From: UPXZ01 sp964498765
Lineage (GTDB): Bacteria; Bacteroidota; Bacteroidia; Bacteroidales; Paludibacteraceae
NCBI GenBank assembly: GCA_964498765.1
Contig: CAZCIU010000003.1
Span: 1 to 64,000, forward strand
Direction: 5' to 3'
Length of the DNA: 64,000 nt
Shown: in pieces, positions 9,094 through 18,828 of the stretch
How the letters are laid out: each line of letters opens with the position of its first letter
Numbering within the stretch: the first letter of the stretch is position 1
Position numbers and translations under genes: made by a program
Notes under the pieces: model-generated
What the model saw: only the letters and a program-made list of their open reading frames with translations
Databases searched by the model: none
What the model was told of the DNA's origin: nothing

Positions 9094-9711
9094 TTATGCT
9101 GTTTTTTTCTCAACAACTTTTTTCTTTCTTTTCTGATAAGTTCCCGGAAGAATAACATCCAGCAATTTTTTTCCCATCATACCCAGTTTTACTGCACAGT
9201 ACAAGGCAGCAAAACTTAATATTAAATCAATCCAGGTATATTTTTCAGGTAAGAAAATCAATGAAAGCAACATCAGGATTGAGAGAATCAAAATAATTGA
9301 GCTGTAAATAATTTTTGATTTCAACAATGGAGTATCCAGCGTTTTGAAACGCGTCATACCATCCACAATTCCCGAAATAAAAGCTCCAATCAATGTCAAT
9401 GGGAAAACTACGATTGAAAAATCAATCACAGGCGACAAAATTTCAGGAATAAAATTGGGGAACATCAAGTGAACAGCCATCAAGACCGGAATCATTGCCA
9501 CGAAAGTTTGCGACAAGTGAATTACGATTGGGTGAATATCCAGGCTAAGGATAAACAGCCTTTTAGACGACACTTTCTCTCTGTAAGGTTCAAATACTGT
9601 ATGAGGCAAACCACAAGCCGGACAAACGCCCACTTTATCAAGTTCGCTCTTTTTCATAACGTAGCCGCACGGACGACAACGTACCAATTCATCGTTAAGT
9701 TCTTCTGACAT
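9094..9711 (-). CDS. Zinc-ribbon multi-pass membrane protein, unknown function
   Basis: 205 residues. The N-terminal 35 residues carry two CxxC pairs (CRPCGYV and CPACGLP), a rubredoxin-like or zinc ribbon. The rest has about four to five hydrophobic segments, starting with SLDIHPIVIHLSQTFV, which resembles the DUF2231-type opening. It ends in a highly basic tail (QKRKKKVVEKK). I cannot assign a function; a metal- or redox-linked membrane role is speculation. Confidence 0.7.
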   Translation of the reverse strand: MSEELNDELVRCRPCGYVMKKSELDKVGVCPACGLPHTVFEPYREKVSSKRLFILSLDIHPIVIHLSQTFVAMIPVLMAVHLMFPNFIPEILSPVIDFSIVVFPLTLIGAFISGIVDGMTRFKTLDTPLLKSKIIYSSIILILSILMLLSLIFLPEKYTWIDLILSFAALYCAVKLGMMGKKLLDVILPGTYQKRKKKVVEKKTA

Positions 9712-9791
9712 AAAATATTTATTTTTAAAATCGAGTACAAAAATAGTAAGATATTATCAAATAATAAAAAAATGTAGAGAATTAAAAAAAG

Positions 9792-9820
9792 AAAGGTCGT
9801 TTGAATATCAAACGACCTTT
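9792..9820 (-). terminator. Terminator of the Ig-like lipoprotein gene
   Basis: Arms 9792-9804 and 9808-9820 are perfect complements (13 bp, loop ATA). On the minus strand they are followed by a T-rich run, just beyond the stop of the gene at 9843. Confidence 0.88.
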
Positions 9821-9842
9821 ACAAAATAGTTTTTTACAATGA

Positions 9843-10607
9843 CTACAAGTTTCCAGCGTCCATGATTTTCACGCCAAGTGGATATTGCACAGAATTAACT
9901 GTTGCGTCGATAAAAACTCCCAAAACTGTATTAACAGGAACAGCCGTAGTAGCAATAAATCCGGTGTTTTTATAGAATAAAATTCCGCCTTGAGCTTTAT
10001 TTGTGTTCATAAAACGCTCTTCGATATACTGCTCAGCAGATTTTTTGTTTTCAGCCGTATTATTCAAAACAGCATAAACTGCTTTCAGGTTTTTAGATGT
10101 ATCCAATTCGTAAATTAGCTTTGTAATAGCTGCACCTGAAGAATTAAACACTAAAAACGATGGAGAAGATTCTGCTTCACTGTAGTTAAATCCGGCAGTC
10201 ATATTATTGCGGATTGAGCTTTCAGTTGCACCTTTAGCATAATAAATACCGTTCAGAATGGTAGAACGTGGATCAACTGTGATAGTTGCAGTTTTAGTAA
10301 TTTTACTGTCAGTTGATGCAAAAGTAATAATTGCTTGTCCGATTCTCTTTGGAGTAACTTCGCCAAAACCTCCGGAAACAGCTTTCACGCTAACAATAGA
10401 GTCTGCGCTGGATTTCCAGGTGTAAGTTTTGTTTTGAGCTTCACCAGTAGTACTGAAAATTGGTTTGATAGTAAATACTTGACCAAAAGTAACGTTTCTT
10501 GAGGAAGGGTCCAGTGTTACAGTTCCCAAATCCGGTTCTTTTGCACAAGAAACGATTAATAATGTAAATGCTGTAAGAATTGCTAATTTGCTTGATAATT
10601 TTCTCAT
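9843..10607 (-). CDS. Lipoprotein with bacterial Ig-like (Big_2) domain
   Basis: 254 residues. Signal peptide II with lipobox LIVSC, cysteine at about residue 21. Residues about 28-112 form a Big_2-type immunoglobulin-like fold (VTLDPSSRNVTFGQVFTI, then KTATITVDP). The remaining 140 residues match no family I recognise. It is probably an outer-membrane-anchored surface or periplasmic protein. It has its own terminator and is likely monocistronic. Confidence 0.75.
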   Translation of the reverse strand: MRKLSSKLAILTAFTLLIVSCAKEPDLGTVTLDPSSRNVTFGQVFTIKPIFSTTGEAQNKTYTWKSSADSIVSVKAVSGGFGEVTPKRIGQAIITFASTDSKITKTATITVDPRSTILNGIYYAKGATESSIRNNMTAGFNYSEAESSPSFLVFNSSGAAITKLIYELDTSKNLKAVYAVLNNTAENKKSAEQYIEERFMNTNKAQGGILFYKNTGFIATTAVPVNTVLGVFIDATVNSVQYPLGVKIMDAGNL

Positions 10608-10735
10608 AATTATAATTCATTTTTAAAAGTTAATATTTTCGAACTAAAATATTAAAGCAGCAAAAAATAAGCCACTTTTCATTTTTAGCACAAAATTTCA
10701 CATTTATTGGAAATTGTTTTTTCAGATTTTATTTC

Positions 10736-11215
10736 TTAAATCTGATTCGATTTTATTTGATTGTAAAAGCCTTCACATGCATCTTCCAGCAAATCAATCA
10801 CATATTCAAATCCATCAGGACCTCCGTAATAAGGATCGGGAACCAAATCGGCTGAAATTTCCTGAAGAAAATCAGTCATTCGGTAGATTTTTGCTTTGTG
10901 TTCTTCTGATTTTGCCAGCTGTTGTAATCCGTAAATATTCTGATCATCCATTCCTACGATATAATCGAATTTTTCAAAGTCATCTTTTCTTATTGGCCGG
11001 GAACGATGCGTAATGTTGTAATTGCGTGCTTCAGCATGTTTCCGCATTCTTGGATCAGCTTTTTCACCTTCGTGCCAGCCTTGCAATCCAGCCGAATCAA
11101 CTACAAAAAGATTACTTTCTCCCCTATCCGAAATAATTTTCTCAAATACGGTTTGCGCCATTGGAGAGCGGCAAATATTTCCTAAACAAATAAATAATAC
11201 AGATTTTTTTGTCAT
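10736..11215 (-). CDS. Low molecular weight protein-tyrosine-phosphatase
   Basis: 159 residues with the phosphate-binding loop CLGNICRS (CX5R) at about residues 10-17 and the DPYYGG general-acid loop at about 127-132, so all catalytic elements are present. Cytosolic. Such enzymes often counter tyrosine kinases of capsule export, but no kinase or capsule locus is adjacent. It follows pfkA by about 100 bases, with a hairpin at 11230-11256 between them. Confidence 0.93.
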   Translation of the reverse strand: MTKKSVLFICLGNICRSPMAQTVFEKIISDRGESNLFVVDSAGLQGWHEGEKADPRMRKHAEARNYNITHRSRPIRKDDFEKFDYIVGMDDQNIYGLQQLAKSEEHKAKIYRMTDFLQEISADLVPDPYYGGPDGFEYVIDLLEDACEGFYNQIKSNQI

Positions 11216-11313
11216 AATATTTCAAATTGAAGGGACAGATAAAAAACCTGTCCCTTTATTTATACTATGGTTTATTTTGCACTCAGGCAAAACAAACTTC
11301 TTATTTTACATTC

Positions 11314-12297
11314 TTAAATCGATAAAATATGAAGTACGCCCACCAGATTTTCATCCAATGGCTTATCGTCTTTAATTGCCTTAGTAAATGGAACGTGTAC
11401 AATTTCATTGTTTACTACACCAATCATAATGCTGCGTTGTTCGTCAAGCAATGCATCAATGGCCGCTACGCCCATACGACTTGCTAAAATTCTGTCATAA
11501 GCAGTTGGAGAACCACCACGCTGAATGTGACCTAAAATGGTCACTCGCACGTCGTATTCAGGATATTCACGATGCATACGCTCAGCCAATCCATTTGCAC
11601 CTCCGGTAATTTCACTTTCTGCAACAAGCACGATACTACTGTTTTTCGACTTGCGGAAACCGTTTTTAATCAATTCGGCCAACTGGTCCACTTTTGTTTC
11701 CAACTCCGGAATAATAGCAGCTTCTGCGCCGGATGCCAAAGCACTATTTAATGCTAAAAAACCGGCATCACGACCCATTACTTCGATAAAGAATAATCGC
11801 TCGTGCGACGAAGCAGTATCACGGATTTTATCCACGGCTTCCATGATTGTATTGAGTGCAGTATCGTAGCCTAAAGTAGCATCCGTTCCAAACAAATCGT
11901 TGTCGATTGTTCCCGGGATTCCTACAATTGGCACATTGAATTCTTGTGCAAAAACACGCGCACCGGTAAAAGTGCCATCGCCACCAATCACGATTAAAGC
12001 GTCTATTTCTTCTTCTTTCATTCTTTCGTAAGCCATTCGTCTGCCTTCTGCAGATTTGAATTCATCACAGCGCGCAGTTTTAAGAATTGTACCGCCTTGC
12101 TGAATGATATTACTTACGTTTTGGGTTTGAAATTCTTTAATTTCTCCGGTAATCAAGCCGCGAAATCCACGGTAAATAGCTTTTACGCGAATTCCATTAA
12201 AAATAGCAGCCCTCGTTACCGAACGGATGGCTGCATTCATTCCAGGCGCATCACCCCCGGAAGTCAAAATTCCGATGCAATTAATTTTATACTCCAT
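11314..12297 (-). CDS. pfkA: ATP-dependent 6-phosphofructokinase
   Basis: Phosphorylates fructose 6-phosphate in glycolysis. 327 residues with GGDAPGMNAAIR at the nucleotide site, GGDGTFTGA, the PGTIDND catalytic loop and EVMGRDAGFLA. The glycine after GGDG suggests ATP rather than pyrophosphate use. It starts 12 bases after ispH ends, so the two are very likely cotranscribed. Confidence 0.96.
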   Translation of the reverse strand: MEYKINCIGILTSGGDAPGMNAAIRSVTRAAIFNGIRVKAIYRGFRGLITGEIKEFQTQNVSNIIQQGGTILKTARCDEFKSAEGRRMAYERMKEEEIDALIVIGGDGTFTGARVFAQEFNVPIVGIPGTIDNDLFGTDATLGYDTALNTIMEAVDKIRDTASSHERLFFIEVMGRDAGFLALNSALASGAEAAIIPELETKVDQLAELIKNGFRKSKNSSIVLVAESEITGGANGLAERMHREYPEYDVRVTILGHIQRGGSPTAYDRILASRMGVAAIDALLDEQRSIMIGVVNNEIVHVPFTKAIKDDKPLDENLVGVLHILSI

Positions 12298-12309
12298 TTT
12301 TATGTGTAA

Positions 12310-13200
12310 TTATGCTTTGAGGCTTTCCAAGTGGCGAATTCTATCTGCCACTGCTTCCATCAGCCAGCTCGGAGTGGAAGTTGCTCCACAAATCCCGATT
12401 TTTTTGCTTAAATCCAGATTTAACTCATCCACTTCATTTGGTTCTGAGATAAAATAGGTATTCGGATTTATGCTTTTGCTGTGTTCGTAAAGAACTTTTC
12501 CGTTGGAACTTTTCTTTCCGCTGACAAATAGAACAATATCGTTTTTCTCTGCAAAGGTAGCAATATTTGGCATTCTGTTCGCTACTTGGCGACAAATTGT
12601 ATCAGTATATTCAAAAACAGCATTTGGAGCCATTCTTTCTGACATTGTTTTTACAAGGCTGTTAAATCCTTGAAGCGATTTGGTAGTCTGTGAGAAAAGC
12701 TTGATGTTTTTGGTGAAATCCACTTTGTGCAAATCATTTTCACTCTCAACGACAATTGCATTTTCATCCACTTGTCCCAGCAGGCCGATTACTTCGGCAT
12801 GACCAACTTTTCCGTAAATCACAATTTGTTTGTCCTGATCTTCTGCTTTTTCCTCTCCATCGGTTTCATAGGCAGTTTTAATTCTTTTCTGCAATCGAAG
12901 TACCACGGGACAAGACGCATCAATCAGTTCTATATTATTTTGCTTCGCAATTTCGTAAGTTGAAGGTGGTTCGCCATGTGCGCGAAACATTACTTTTACA
13001 TTTTTGAGATTTTTGAACTCTTCGTGAGTGATTGTTATCAGTCCTAAGTCAGCTAATCGCTTCACTTCCTCACCATTGTGAACAATATCTCCCAAGCAAT
13101 ATAATGGAGCACCTTTTGCTAATTCTTCTTCGGCTTTCGTTATGGCTTTTACAACACCAAAACAGAAGCCTGATTTTTGATCAATTTCTACATTTACCAT
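12310..13200 (-). CDS. ispH: 4-hydroxy-3-methylbut-2-enyl diphosphate reductase
   Basis: Last step of the MEP isoprenoid pathway, an iron-sulfur enzyme. 296 residues. Cluster cysteines are visible in SGFCFGV (about residue 13), DASCPVV (about 95) and ICGATSTPSW (about 271). TDTICRQ also lies in the expected place. It is followed closely by pfkA and lies downstream of cmk, a gene order often seen in Bacteroidales. Confidence 0.95.
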   Translation of the reverse strand: MVNVEIDQKSGFCFGVVKAITKAEEELAKGAPLYCLGDIVHNGEEVKRLADLGLITITHEEFKNLKNVKVMFRAHGEPPSTYEIAKQNNIELIDASCPVVLRLQKRIKTAYETDGEEKAEDQDKQIVIYGKVGHAEVIGLLGQVDENAIVVESENDLHKVDFTKNIKLFSQTTKSLQGFNSLVKTMSERMAPNAVFEYTDTICRQVANRMPNIATFAEKNDIVLFVSGKKSSNGKVLYEHSKSINPNTYFISEPNEVDELNLDLSKKIGICGATSTPSWLMEAVADRIRHLESLKA

Positions 13201-13509
13201 GATAATAAAGTCAGTTTATTAATATTAAAAAATTAATAGAGAAGCCGGCCTTATCTTATCATCGTGTGTCGTTCATTTTTTATATGAAAATGGTATCTGA
13301 ATGTATTCTGCATTCGATACTGACGACAAATAATAAGCAACTTCAGTTAGTTGTTTAATTTGAGATAGTTACAGTTAAAAAATAAAATTTGAATTAAATT
13401 GGAAATTAAAATAATGAAGTGTAAACATTGTTTTTTCAAACCAAATCACTGATTTGACATACTGATAAAGGGTTTTTCGTATTTTAGATTGTACAATCTC
13501 AAATCAGCA
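13201..13509. other. 309-base gene-free gap between cmk and ispH
   Basis: No ORF of note. It holds two perfect inverted repeats, CAAATCACTGATTTG at about 13442-13456 and GATTGTACAATC at about 13488-13499, neither followed by a T-run, plus a GC-rich GCCGGC near 13244. It may hold the ispH promoter, but I could not place a clear TAnnTTTG element. Confidence 0.5.
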
Positions 13510-14193
13510 TTACAACACTTTTTCGTGAAATAATGTTCTTAACAATTCGTTTTGTTCCTCCATATTAATATTCGTATTGTCAATTTCGATTGCGTCGTCT
13601 GCTTTTCGAAGCGGACTTTCCGCACGATTCGAATCGCGCTCATCACGCTCTCTTACATTAGCCAGAACATCTTCATAATTGACATCTTCACCTTTTTCAA
13701 GCAATTCGGCGTATCGTCTTTGCGCTCTGACTTCCGGAGTTCCGGTTAAGAATATTTTCAATTCCGCATTCGGGAAAACGACTGTTCCAATATCTCTTCC
13801 GTCCATCACGATGCCTTTTTCCACGCCCATTGCCTGCTGCTGACGTACCAATTCCTGACGAACAAAACCAATAGTACTTACCCGACTTGCTCCATTTCCA
13901 ACTTCCAGACTGCGAATTTCTTTTTCCACATTTTCATCGTTCAGATAAGTTTCCTGAAGTCCTTCGGCATTGGTTTGAAAGTGAATTTTGATATTTCCGA
14001 TGTGTTTTTTTAGTTCAACTTCATCAATATAATCTTCAGTCATCCAACCATTTCTAATTGCAAATAATGCAACAGCGCGATACATCGCTCCGGTATCTAC
14101 ATAAATATATCCTGAGTATTTTGCAAGGGCTTTTGCCATGGTGCTTTTTCCGCAAGATGAATGTCCATCAATGGCAACAATTATTTTCTTCAT
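13510..14193 (-). CDS. cmk: (d)CMP kinase
   Basis: Phosphorylates CMP/dCMP. 227 residues. The P-loop reads DGHSSCGKSTMAKAL; YVDTGAMYRAVALFA and MDGRDIGTVVFPNAELKIFL are standard family blocks, as is RDERDSNRAESPL. It lies between porQ (upstream, separated by a terminator) and ispH. Confidence 0.96.
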   Translation of the reverse strand: MKKIIVAIDGHSSCGKSTMAKALAKYSGYIYVDTGAMYRAVALFAIRNGWMTEDYIDEVELKKHIGNIKIHFQTNAEGLQETYLNDENVEKEIRSLEVGNGASRVSTIGFVRQELVRQQQAMGVEKGIVMDGRDIGTVVFPNAELKIFLTGTPEVRAQRRYAELLEKGEDVNYEDVLANVRERDERDSNRAESPLRKADDAIEIDNTNINMEEQNELLRTLFHEKVL

Positions 14194-14258
14194 TTTATAA
14201 ATTTCTAAAGTATTCAGCGCGTAAAATTACTTAAAATTCTAGGTTTTCCAATAAAAAA

Positions 14259-14278
14259 CCCCTTAAGTTGTTAAGGGG
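14259..14278 (-). terminator. porQ terminator
   Basis: CCCCTTAA pairs with TTAAGGGG around GTTG; on the minus strand a T6 run follows. It lies between the porQ stop and cmk start. Confidence 0.85.
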
Positions 14279-14307
14279 AAAATTTCATTTTTTGTAAATT
14301 TCTTTGA

Positions 14308-15351
14308 TTACAAGCTCACAAATTCGTTCAGATTGGTACTGATGGAGAACTGGAAAGCATTGTTTTTAGCTTGAAACTGCGTCATCCCAAAACCAACCTG
14401 AAATTTGTACAATTTTACACCGGCTCCGAAAGAAAATCCTGCCATACTTTTGAATCCATCCATGGACATTTCTCGGTTTCGGCGGTGATTATATCCTGCC
14501 GCCACATAAAAATTCTCAGACGGAACAAACTCAACTCCAAAGACCAAATGCCTGAAAGCCATATCGATAAATTTCACTTCTTTATCAATTTCAGTGCCAT
14601 CCAGGCTAGTTTGTTTATCGTTTGTTGTTTGATAAGTAGCTATATTCCAACGATGTAAATTATTTGCCGTAACTGAAAGTCGCAGCGGCGCGTGTTCGAA
14701 TTTCTTGGTCATACCCAGCTGAATATCAAATGGAAGCGGCTCACGATGCTGTCCATCAACATCTGAATAATAACCTTTTAATTGTACTCCGGCATTTTTC
14801 ACTACAAGTCCTGCACTAAAAAATTCAGTACTGTAATTCACTCCCAAATCCATTGCCATCCCTACACTTGTATAACGTTCATAGGATGAGAAAATCGGCT
14901 TCAAAGTTGCTCCTACAGTGAAATAATCATTGAGCGGTCGAGCATAATTAATATAAACCGCCATATCTTTGGCTGTAAAATCTTCGGTGTATTTTCCCAG
15001 TTCATCATATCCGGAAAATTTTCCGAAATCCACGTACTGAACGCCGAATGAAAAGTAATTATTTTCACCGAAATTATGTCCGTAAATGGCAGAGCCGAAT
15101 TTAATTCCGGCCAAATAACTTGCCATATTTAGTCCGATAACTCCGTGCGTTTCTTCGGTCAGAAGTGCCGGGTTCATCAGCGCAAAATTCACATCATTAT
15201 CTCTTAAAGATACATTGTGACCACCTGTAGCTGCGGCTCGAGACGAAACAGGTAATTCCAGAAAACGATAAACTCCCCTTCCTGCTTGAGGAAAAAGAGA
15301 TAGTATTTGAAGTGATAAAATTGCAAAAAGCAGGGTTCTTTTTTTCAACAT
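14308..15351 (-). CDS. porQ: Type IX secretion system protein PorQ
   Basis: Outer-membrane beta-barrel-type protein required for type IX secretion (reported in the family to act with PorU, PorV and PorZ at the attachment complex). A signal peptide begins at the ATG at 15351 (MLKKRTLLFAILSLQ); an in-frame ATG at 15372 is less likely. The mature start GRGVYRFLELPVSSRAAATGG and NPALL region are characteristic. The porQ-cmk-ispH order supports the assignment. It implies the cell exports CTD-tagged cargo, though no such cargo is in this window. Confidence 0.88.
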   Translation of the reverse strand: MLKKRTLLFAILSLQILSLFPQAGRGVYRFLELPVSSRAAATGGHNVSLRDNDVNFALMNPALLTEETHGVIGLNMASYLAGIKFGSAIYGHNFGENNYFSFGVQYVDFGKFSGYDELGKYTEDFTAKDMAVYINYARPLNDYFTVGATLKPIFSSYERYTSVGMAMDLGVNYSTEFFSAGLVVKNAGVQLKGYYSDVDGQHREPLPFDIQLGMTKKFEHAPLRLSVTANNLHRWNIATYQTTNDKQTSLDGTEIDKEVKFIDMAFRHLVFGVEFVPSENFYVAAGYNHRRNREMSMDGFKSMAGFSFGAGVKLYKFQVGFGMTQFQAKNNAFQFSISTNLNEFVSL

Positions 15352-15488
15352 TTTGATATTTGATGTCATCAATGAATTATAATTCGTAATATCTAACGTA
15401 AAAAAGCGGCAGTAATTATATTTTCACAATATTTTTTTGCATCTTCATTGGTCGTCAAAGAATTGTACAATAAAAACGAAAAAAAATC

Positions 15489-15496
15489 GTAATTTT
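15489..15496 (+). promoter_or_regulatory. -7 promoter element for hflX
   Basis: TAATTTTG fits the TAnnTTTG consensus and sits 24 bases before the hflX ATG. Confidence 0.55.
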
Positions 15497-15519
15497 GTAA
15501 TTCTTATAAAAATAAAAAT

Positions 15520-16767
15520 ATGCCAACACGAAACAATATAAAAACAGAAATTTATCAGGAAACCGCGGTTTTAATTGGGATTATCACACCCGATCAGCCT
15601 GAGGAACGTGCAGTTGAGTACTTGGATGAATTGGCTTTTCTGGCTGAAACCGCCGGAGCCATTCCGCAAAAAATGTTTTTTCAGCGATTGGACAAAGCAC
15701 ATCCAAATACCTTTGTAGGCCCCGGAAAACTGCAGGAAATAAAAGCCTACGTTGAAGAAAACGAAATCGGAATTGTGATTTTTGATGATGAGCTCTCGCC
15801 GCGCCAAGTACGAAATATTGAAAAGGAACTAGTTGATCAAAGTCCGAATGCCACGGATCAGGTTCGGATTTTGGACAGAACAAATCTAATTCTGGATATT
15901 TTCGCCAAACGCGCACAAACTGCCAACGCCAAAACACAAGTTGAACTTGCTCAATATCAATACATTCTACCACGACTTACCCGAATGTGGACGCACCTTG
16001 AACGCCAACGAGGTGGTGCCATTGGACGTTACGGACCAGGTGAAACACAGCTGGAAACTGACCGCCGAATTATTTTGAAAAAAATCTCGCTTCTGAAAGA
16101 AGATTTGAAAATAATTGACCGCCAAATGGCCACTCAGCGAAAAAATCGCGGGAAAATGGTGCGGGTTTCCTTGGTTGGTTACACCAATGTGGGGAAATCT
16201 ACGATAATGAATTTATTGAGTAAATCGGATGTTTTTGCGGAAAACAAGCTATTTGCAACGCTTGACACCACGGTCAGAAAAGTGATAATCGACAATCTGC
16301 CGTTTTTGCTTTCTGATACCGTAGGATTTATTCGGAAATTGCCGCACAACTTGATTGAATCTTTCAAATCGACTTTAGATGAAGTACGTGAAGCTGATTT
16401 ATTGCTGCATGTGGTGGATATTTCGCACCCAAATTTTGAGGAACAAATGGAAGTAGTCAACGAAACGCTTCGGGAAATAAATCACGAGGACAAACCTATG
16501 ATTTTGATTTTTAATAAAATCGACGCGTTCAGCTACACGCCGAAAGAAGAAGATGATTTATCTCCTGTAAAACGTGAAAATATCAGTTTGGACGAATTGA
16601 AAAAAACCTGGATGGCGAAACTGCACGAAAACTGTCTGTTTATTTCTGCCAAAGACAAAACTAACGTGGACGAATTGCGAAATATGCTTTACGAGCGCGT
16701 GAAAGCCATTCACATAGAAAGATATCCGTACAACGATTTTCTGTTTCAGCGTTACGATGAAGAATAA
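15520..16767 (+). CDS. hflX: Ribosome-associated GTPase HflX
   Basis: Splits stalled or heat-damaged 70S ribosomes in homologues. 415 residues: N-terminal HflX domain with the glycine-rich ERQRGGAIGRYGPGETQLETDRR linker, then a G domain with G1 GYTNVGKST (about 222-230), G3 DTVGF and G4 NKID. The product is full length. It lies 23 bases before the DUF4954 gene, suggesting one transcript. Confidence 0.95.
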   Translation: MPTRNNIKTEIYQETAVLIGIITPDQPEERAVEYLDELAFLAETAGAIPQKMFFQRLDKAHPNTFVGPGKLQEIKAYVEENEIGIVIFDDELSPRQVRNIEKELVDQSPNATDQVRILDRTNLILDIFAKRAQTANAKTQVELAQYQYILPRLTRMWTHLERQRGGAIGRYGPGETQLETDRRIILKKISLLKEDLKIIDRQMATQRKNRGKMVRVSLVGYTNVGKSTIMNLLSKSDVFAENKLFATLDTTVRKVIIDNLPFLLSDTVGFIRKLPHNLIESFKSTLDEVREADLLLHVVDISHPNFEEQMEVVNETLREINHEDKPMILIFNKIDAFSYTPKEEDDLSPVKRENISLDELKKTWMAKLHENCLFISAKDKTNVDELRNMLYERVKAIHIERYPYNDFLFQRYDEE

Positions 16768-16790
16768 TTCAGTTTTTTGATTTTTGGAAA

Positions 16791-18773
16791 ATGACAAACT
16801 ATAGAAACCTGACAGACAAAGAGATAGCCACGATGGTGGTGTATGGATGCTCCGCTGAAGATTGGAGCAATGTGCTTGTGGTAGAGGATTTTAAGCCGGA
16901 TTTTATTTCCAATGTGCATTTTTCTGGAAATGTAAAACTCGGTTCGTTCAATAAGGTTTTTGAAATGGACGGCGGCTTCAAAAAGCACAGCGGAATTTTC
17001 AATGCCTGCATTCATAATTGCATAATCGGAAACGATGTTTACATCGATAAAATTCATAATTACATAGCTAATTACGAGATTTGCGACGAAACTTATATTG
17101 AAAATACCAATCTGATTTTGGTGGAAGGAAAATCGAGTTTTGGAAACGGACTTCGCATTTCGGTCATGAACGAAACTGGCGGTCGTGAGGTTCCAATTTT
17201 CAATAATCTGTCTGCTCCACTAGCCTATATTCTCACTTTTTACCGCCATAAACCGGAAATGATTGCAAATCTCAATCGCATGATTGACGAATACGCCGAA
17301 AGCGTGAGCAGCACGATGGGAAGAATTGGAAACAATGTAAAAATCATCAATTGTGGCAGACTAAAGAATGTTTGGGTGGGTGATTGTGCAAGCATAAAAG
17401 GTGCATCTAATCTGAAAAATGGCTCAATCAATAGCAATTCCAATGCTCCTGTAAAAATTGGTTCAGGCGTAAAATGTAAAAATTTCATTCTGAGTTCAGG
17501 TGTTCAGATTACTGATTCCACTTTAATTTCCAATTGTTTTGTTGGGCAAGGCTGCATTATGGATAAGCACTATTCTGCGCTCGATTCGGTATTTTTCTCT
17601 AATTGCCAAGGTCTCCACGGCGAAGCAACAGCGATTTTTGCCGGACCTTATACCGTTTCGCACCATAAATCCAGCCTTTTGATTGCCGGAATGTATTCGT
17701 TTTTGAACGCCGGAAGCGGTTCCAACCAAAGCAATCACATGTACAAATTAGGGCCAATTCATCAGGGAGTTGTGGAGCGTGGCTCGAAAACCACGAGCGA
17801 TTCGTATCTGCTTTGGCCTGCCAAAATCGGTGCTTTTACGCTTGTGATGGGACGCCATACAGCACATTCGGACACTACTAATTTGCCGTTTTCCTATCTG
17901 ATTGAAAATGCAACTGAAAGTATTTTGGTGCCGGGAATAAATCTGCGCAGCGTGGGAACCATTCGGGATGCTCAGAAATGGCCAAAACGTGATAATCGCA
18001 CGGATTTGGTAAAACTCGATCCGATAAATTTCAATCTTTTAAGTCCTTACACCATTCATAAAATGTATGTGGGAATAGAAACGCTGGAAAATCTGCAAAA
18101 AATCTCCGGTGAAACGTCTGAAATTTACTCGTACCAAAATTGCAAAATAAATAATTCTGCCTTGAAAAAAGGTCTGGATTTATATCAATTAGGAATTTAC
18201 AAATTCTTAGGTAACTCTCTGATTAGCAAGATTGAAAAAGAAAATCCGAAGAACTTCAACGAACTTCAGAAAAAACTGATTTCGGAAAATGAAAAAGGTC
18301 TTGGTGAATGGATTGATTTGGCGGGAATGATTGCGCCGAAAAATGAAATTTACAAATTGATTGACGAAATAGAAAATAATCAACTCTCAGTCAATCAAAT
18401 CCAGGAAAGATGTTGGGAAATTCACAATGATTATTACGGATTGGAATGGACTTGGGCTCAACAAAAATTAGAAGATTATTGGCAAAAACCGATTGAAAAA
18501 GTCAGCAAAACAGAAATCATCGAGTTTATTGAGTTGTGGAAAAATTCTGTTGTGAGATTGGATCAAATGCTCTACGAAGATGCAAAAAAAGAGTTTAATC
18601 TGACTTCTATGACTAGTTTTGGACTGGATGGCGATGCTGATCAAAAACAAAAAGACTTTGAAAATGTACGTGGAAAATTTGAGAAAAATCCATTCGTGCA
18701 AGAAGTGCTCAGTCATATTGAAAGAAAAATGGCTTTAGGAAATCGAATGATAGAATTCGTAGAAAAACTTTGA
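16791..18773 (+). CDS. DUF4954 left-handed beta-helix protein
   Basis: 660 residues, typical of a Bacteroidales family annotated DUF4954 and distantly like UDP-GlcNAc pyrophosphorylase/acyltransferase beta helices. Hexapeptide-like repeats rich in I/V-G/N-x-x-x run through about residues 40-390 (for example MGRIGNNVKIINCGRLKNVWVGDCASIKG), followed by a helical C-terminal third. The activity is not known. It is close behind hflX and 55 bases before an alcohol dehydrogenase gene. Confidence 0.85.
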   Translation: MTNYRNLTDKEIATMVVYGCSAEDWSNVLVVEDFKPDFISNVHFSGNVKLGSFNKVFEMDGGFKKHSGIFNACIHNCIIGNDVYIDKIHNYIANYEICDETYIENTNLILVEGKSSFGNGLRISVMNETGGREVPIFNNLSAPLAYILTFYRHKPEMIANLNRMIDEYAESVSSTMGRIGNNVKIINCGRLKNVWVGDCASIKGASNLKNGSINSNSNAPVKIGSGVKCKNFILSSGVQITDSTLISNCFVGQGCIMDKHYSALDSVFFSNCQGLHGEATAIFAGPYTVSHHKSSLLIAGMYSFLNAGSGSNQSNHMYKLGPIHQGVVERGSKTTSDSYLLWPAKIGAFTLVMGRHTAHSDTTNLPFSYLIENATESILVPGINLRSVGTIRDAQKWPKRDNRTDLVKLDPINFNLLSPYTIHKMYVGIETLENLQKISGETSEIYSYQNCKINNSALKKGLDLYQLGIYKFLGNSLISKIEKENPKNFNELQKKLISENEKGLGEWIDLAGMIAPKNEIYKLIDEIENNQLSVNQIQERCWEIHNDYYGLEWTWAQQKLEDYWQKPIEKVSKTEIIEFIELWKNSVVRLDQMLYEDAKKEFNLTSMTSFGLDGDADQKQKDFENVRGKFEKNPFVQEVLSHIERKMALGNRMIEFVEKL

Positions 18774-18828
18774 TTTACTTCAATAAAATTCAATAAAAAA
18801 ATGTCTAACTAATTATAAACTAAGCAAT

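Noticed and set aside
11230..11256. Hairpin (AAGGGACAG/CTGTCCCTT) between pfkA and the phosphatase as a pfkA terminator.
   Set aside because: The T-rich flank is on the plus strand, while both genes are on the minus strand where no T-run follows. Kept only as an unexplained hairpin.
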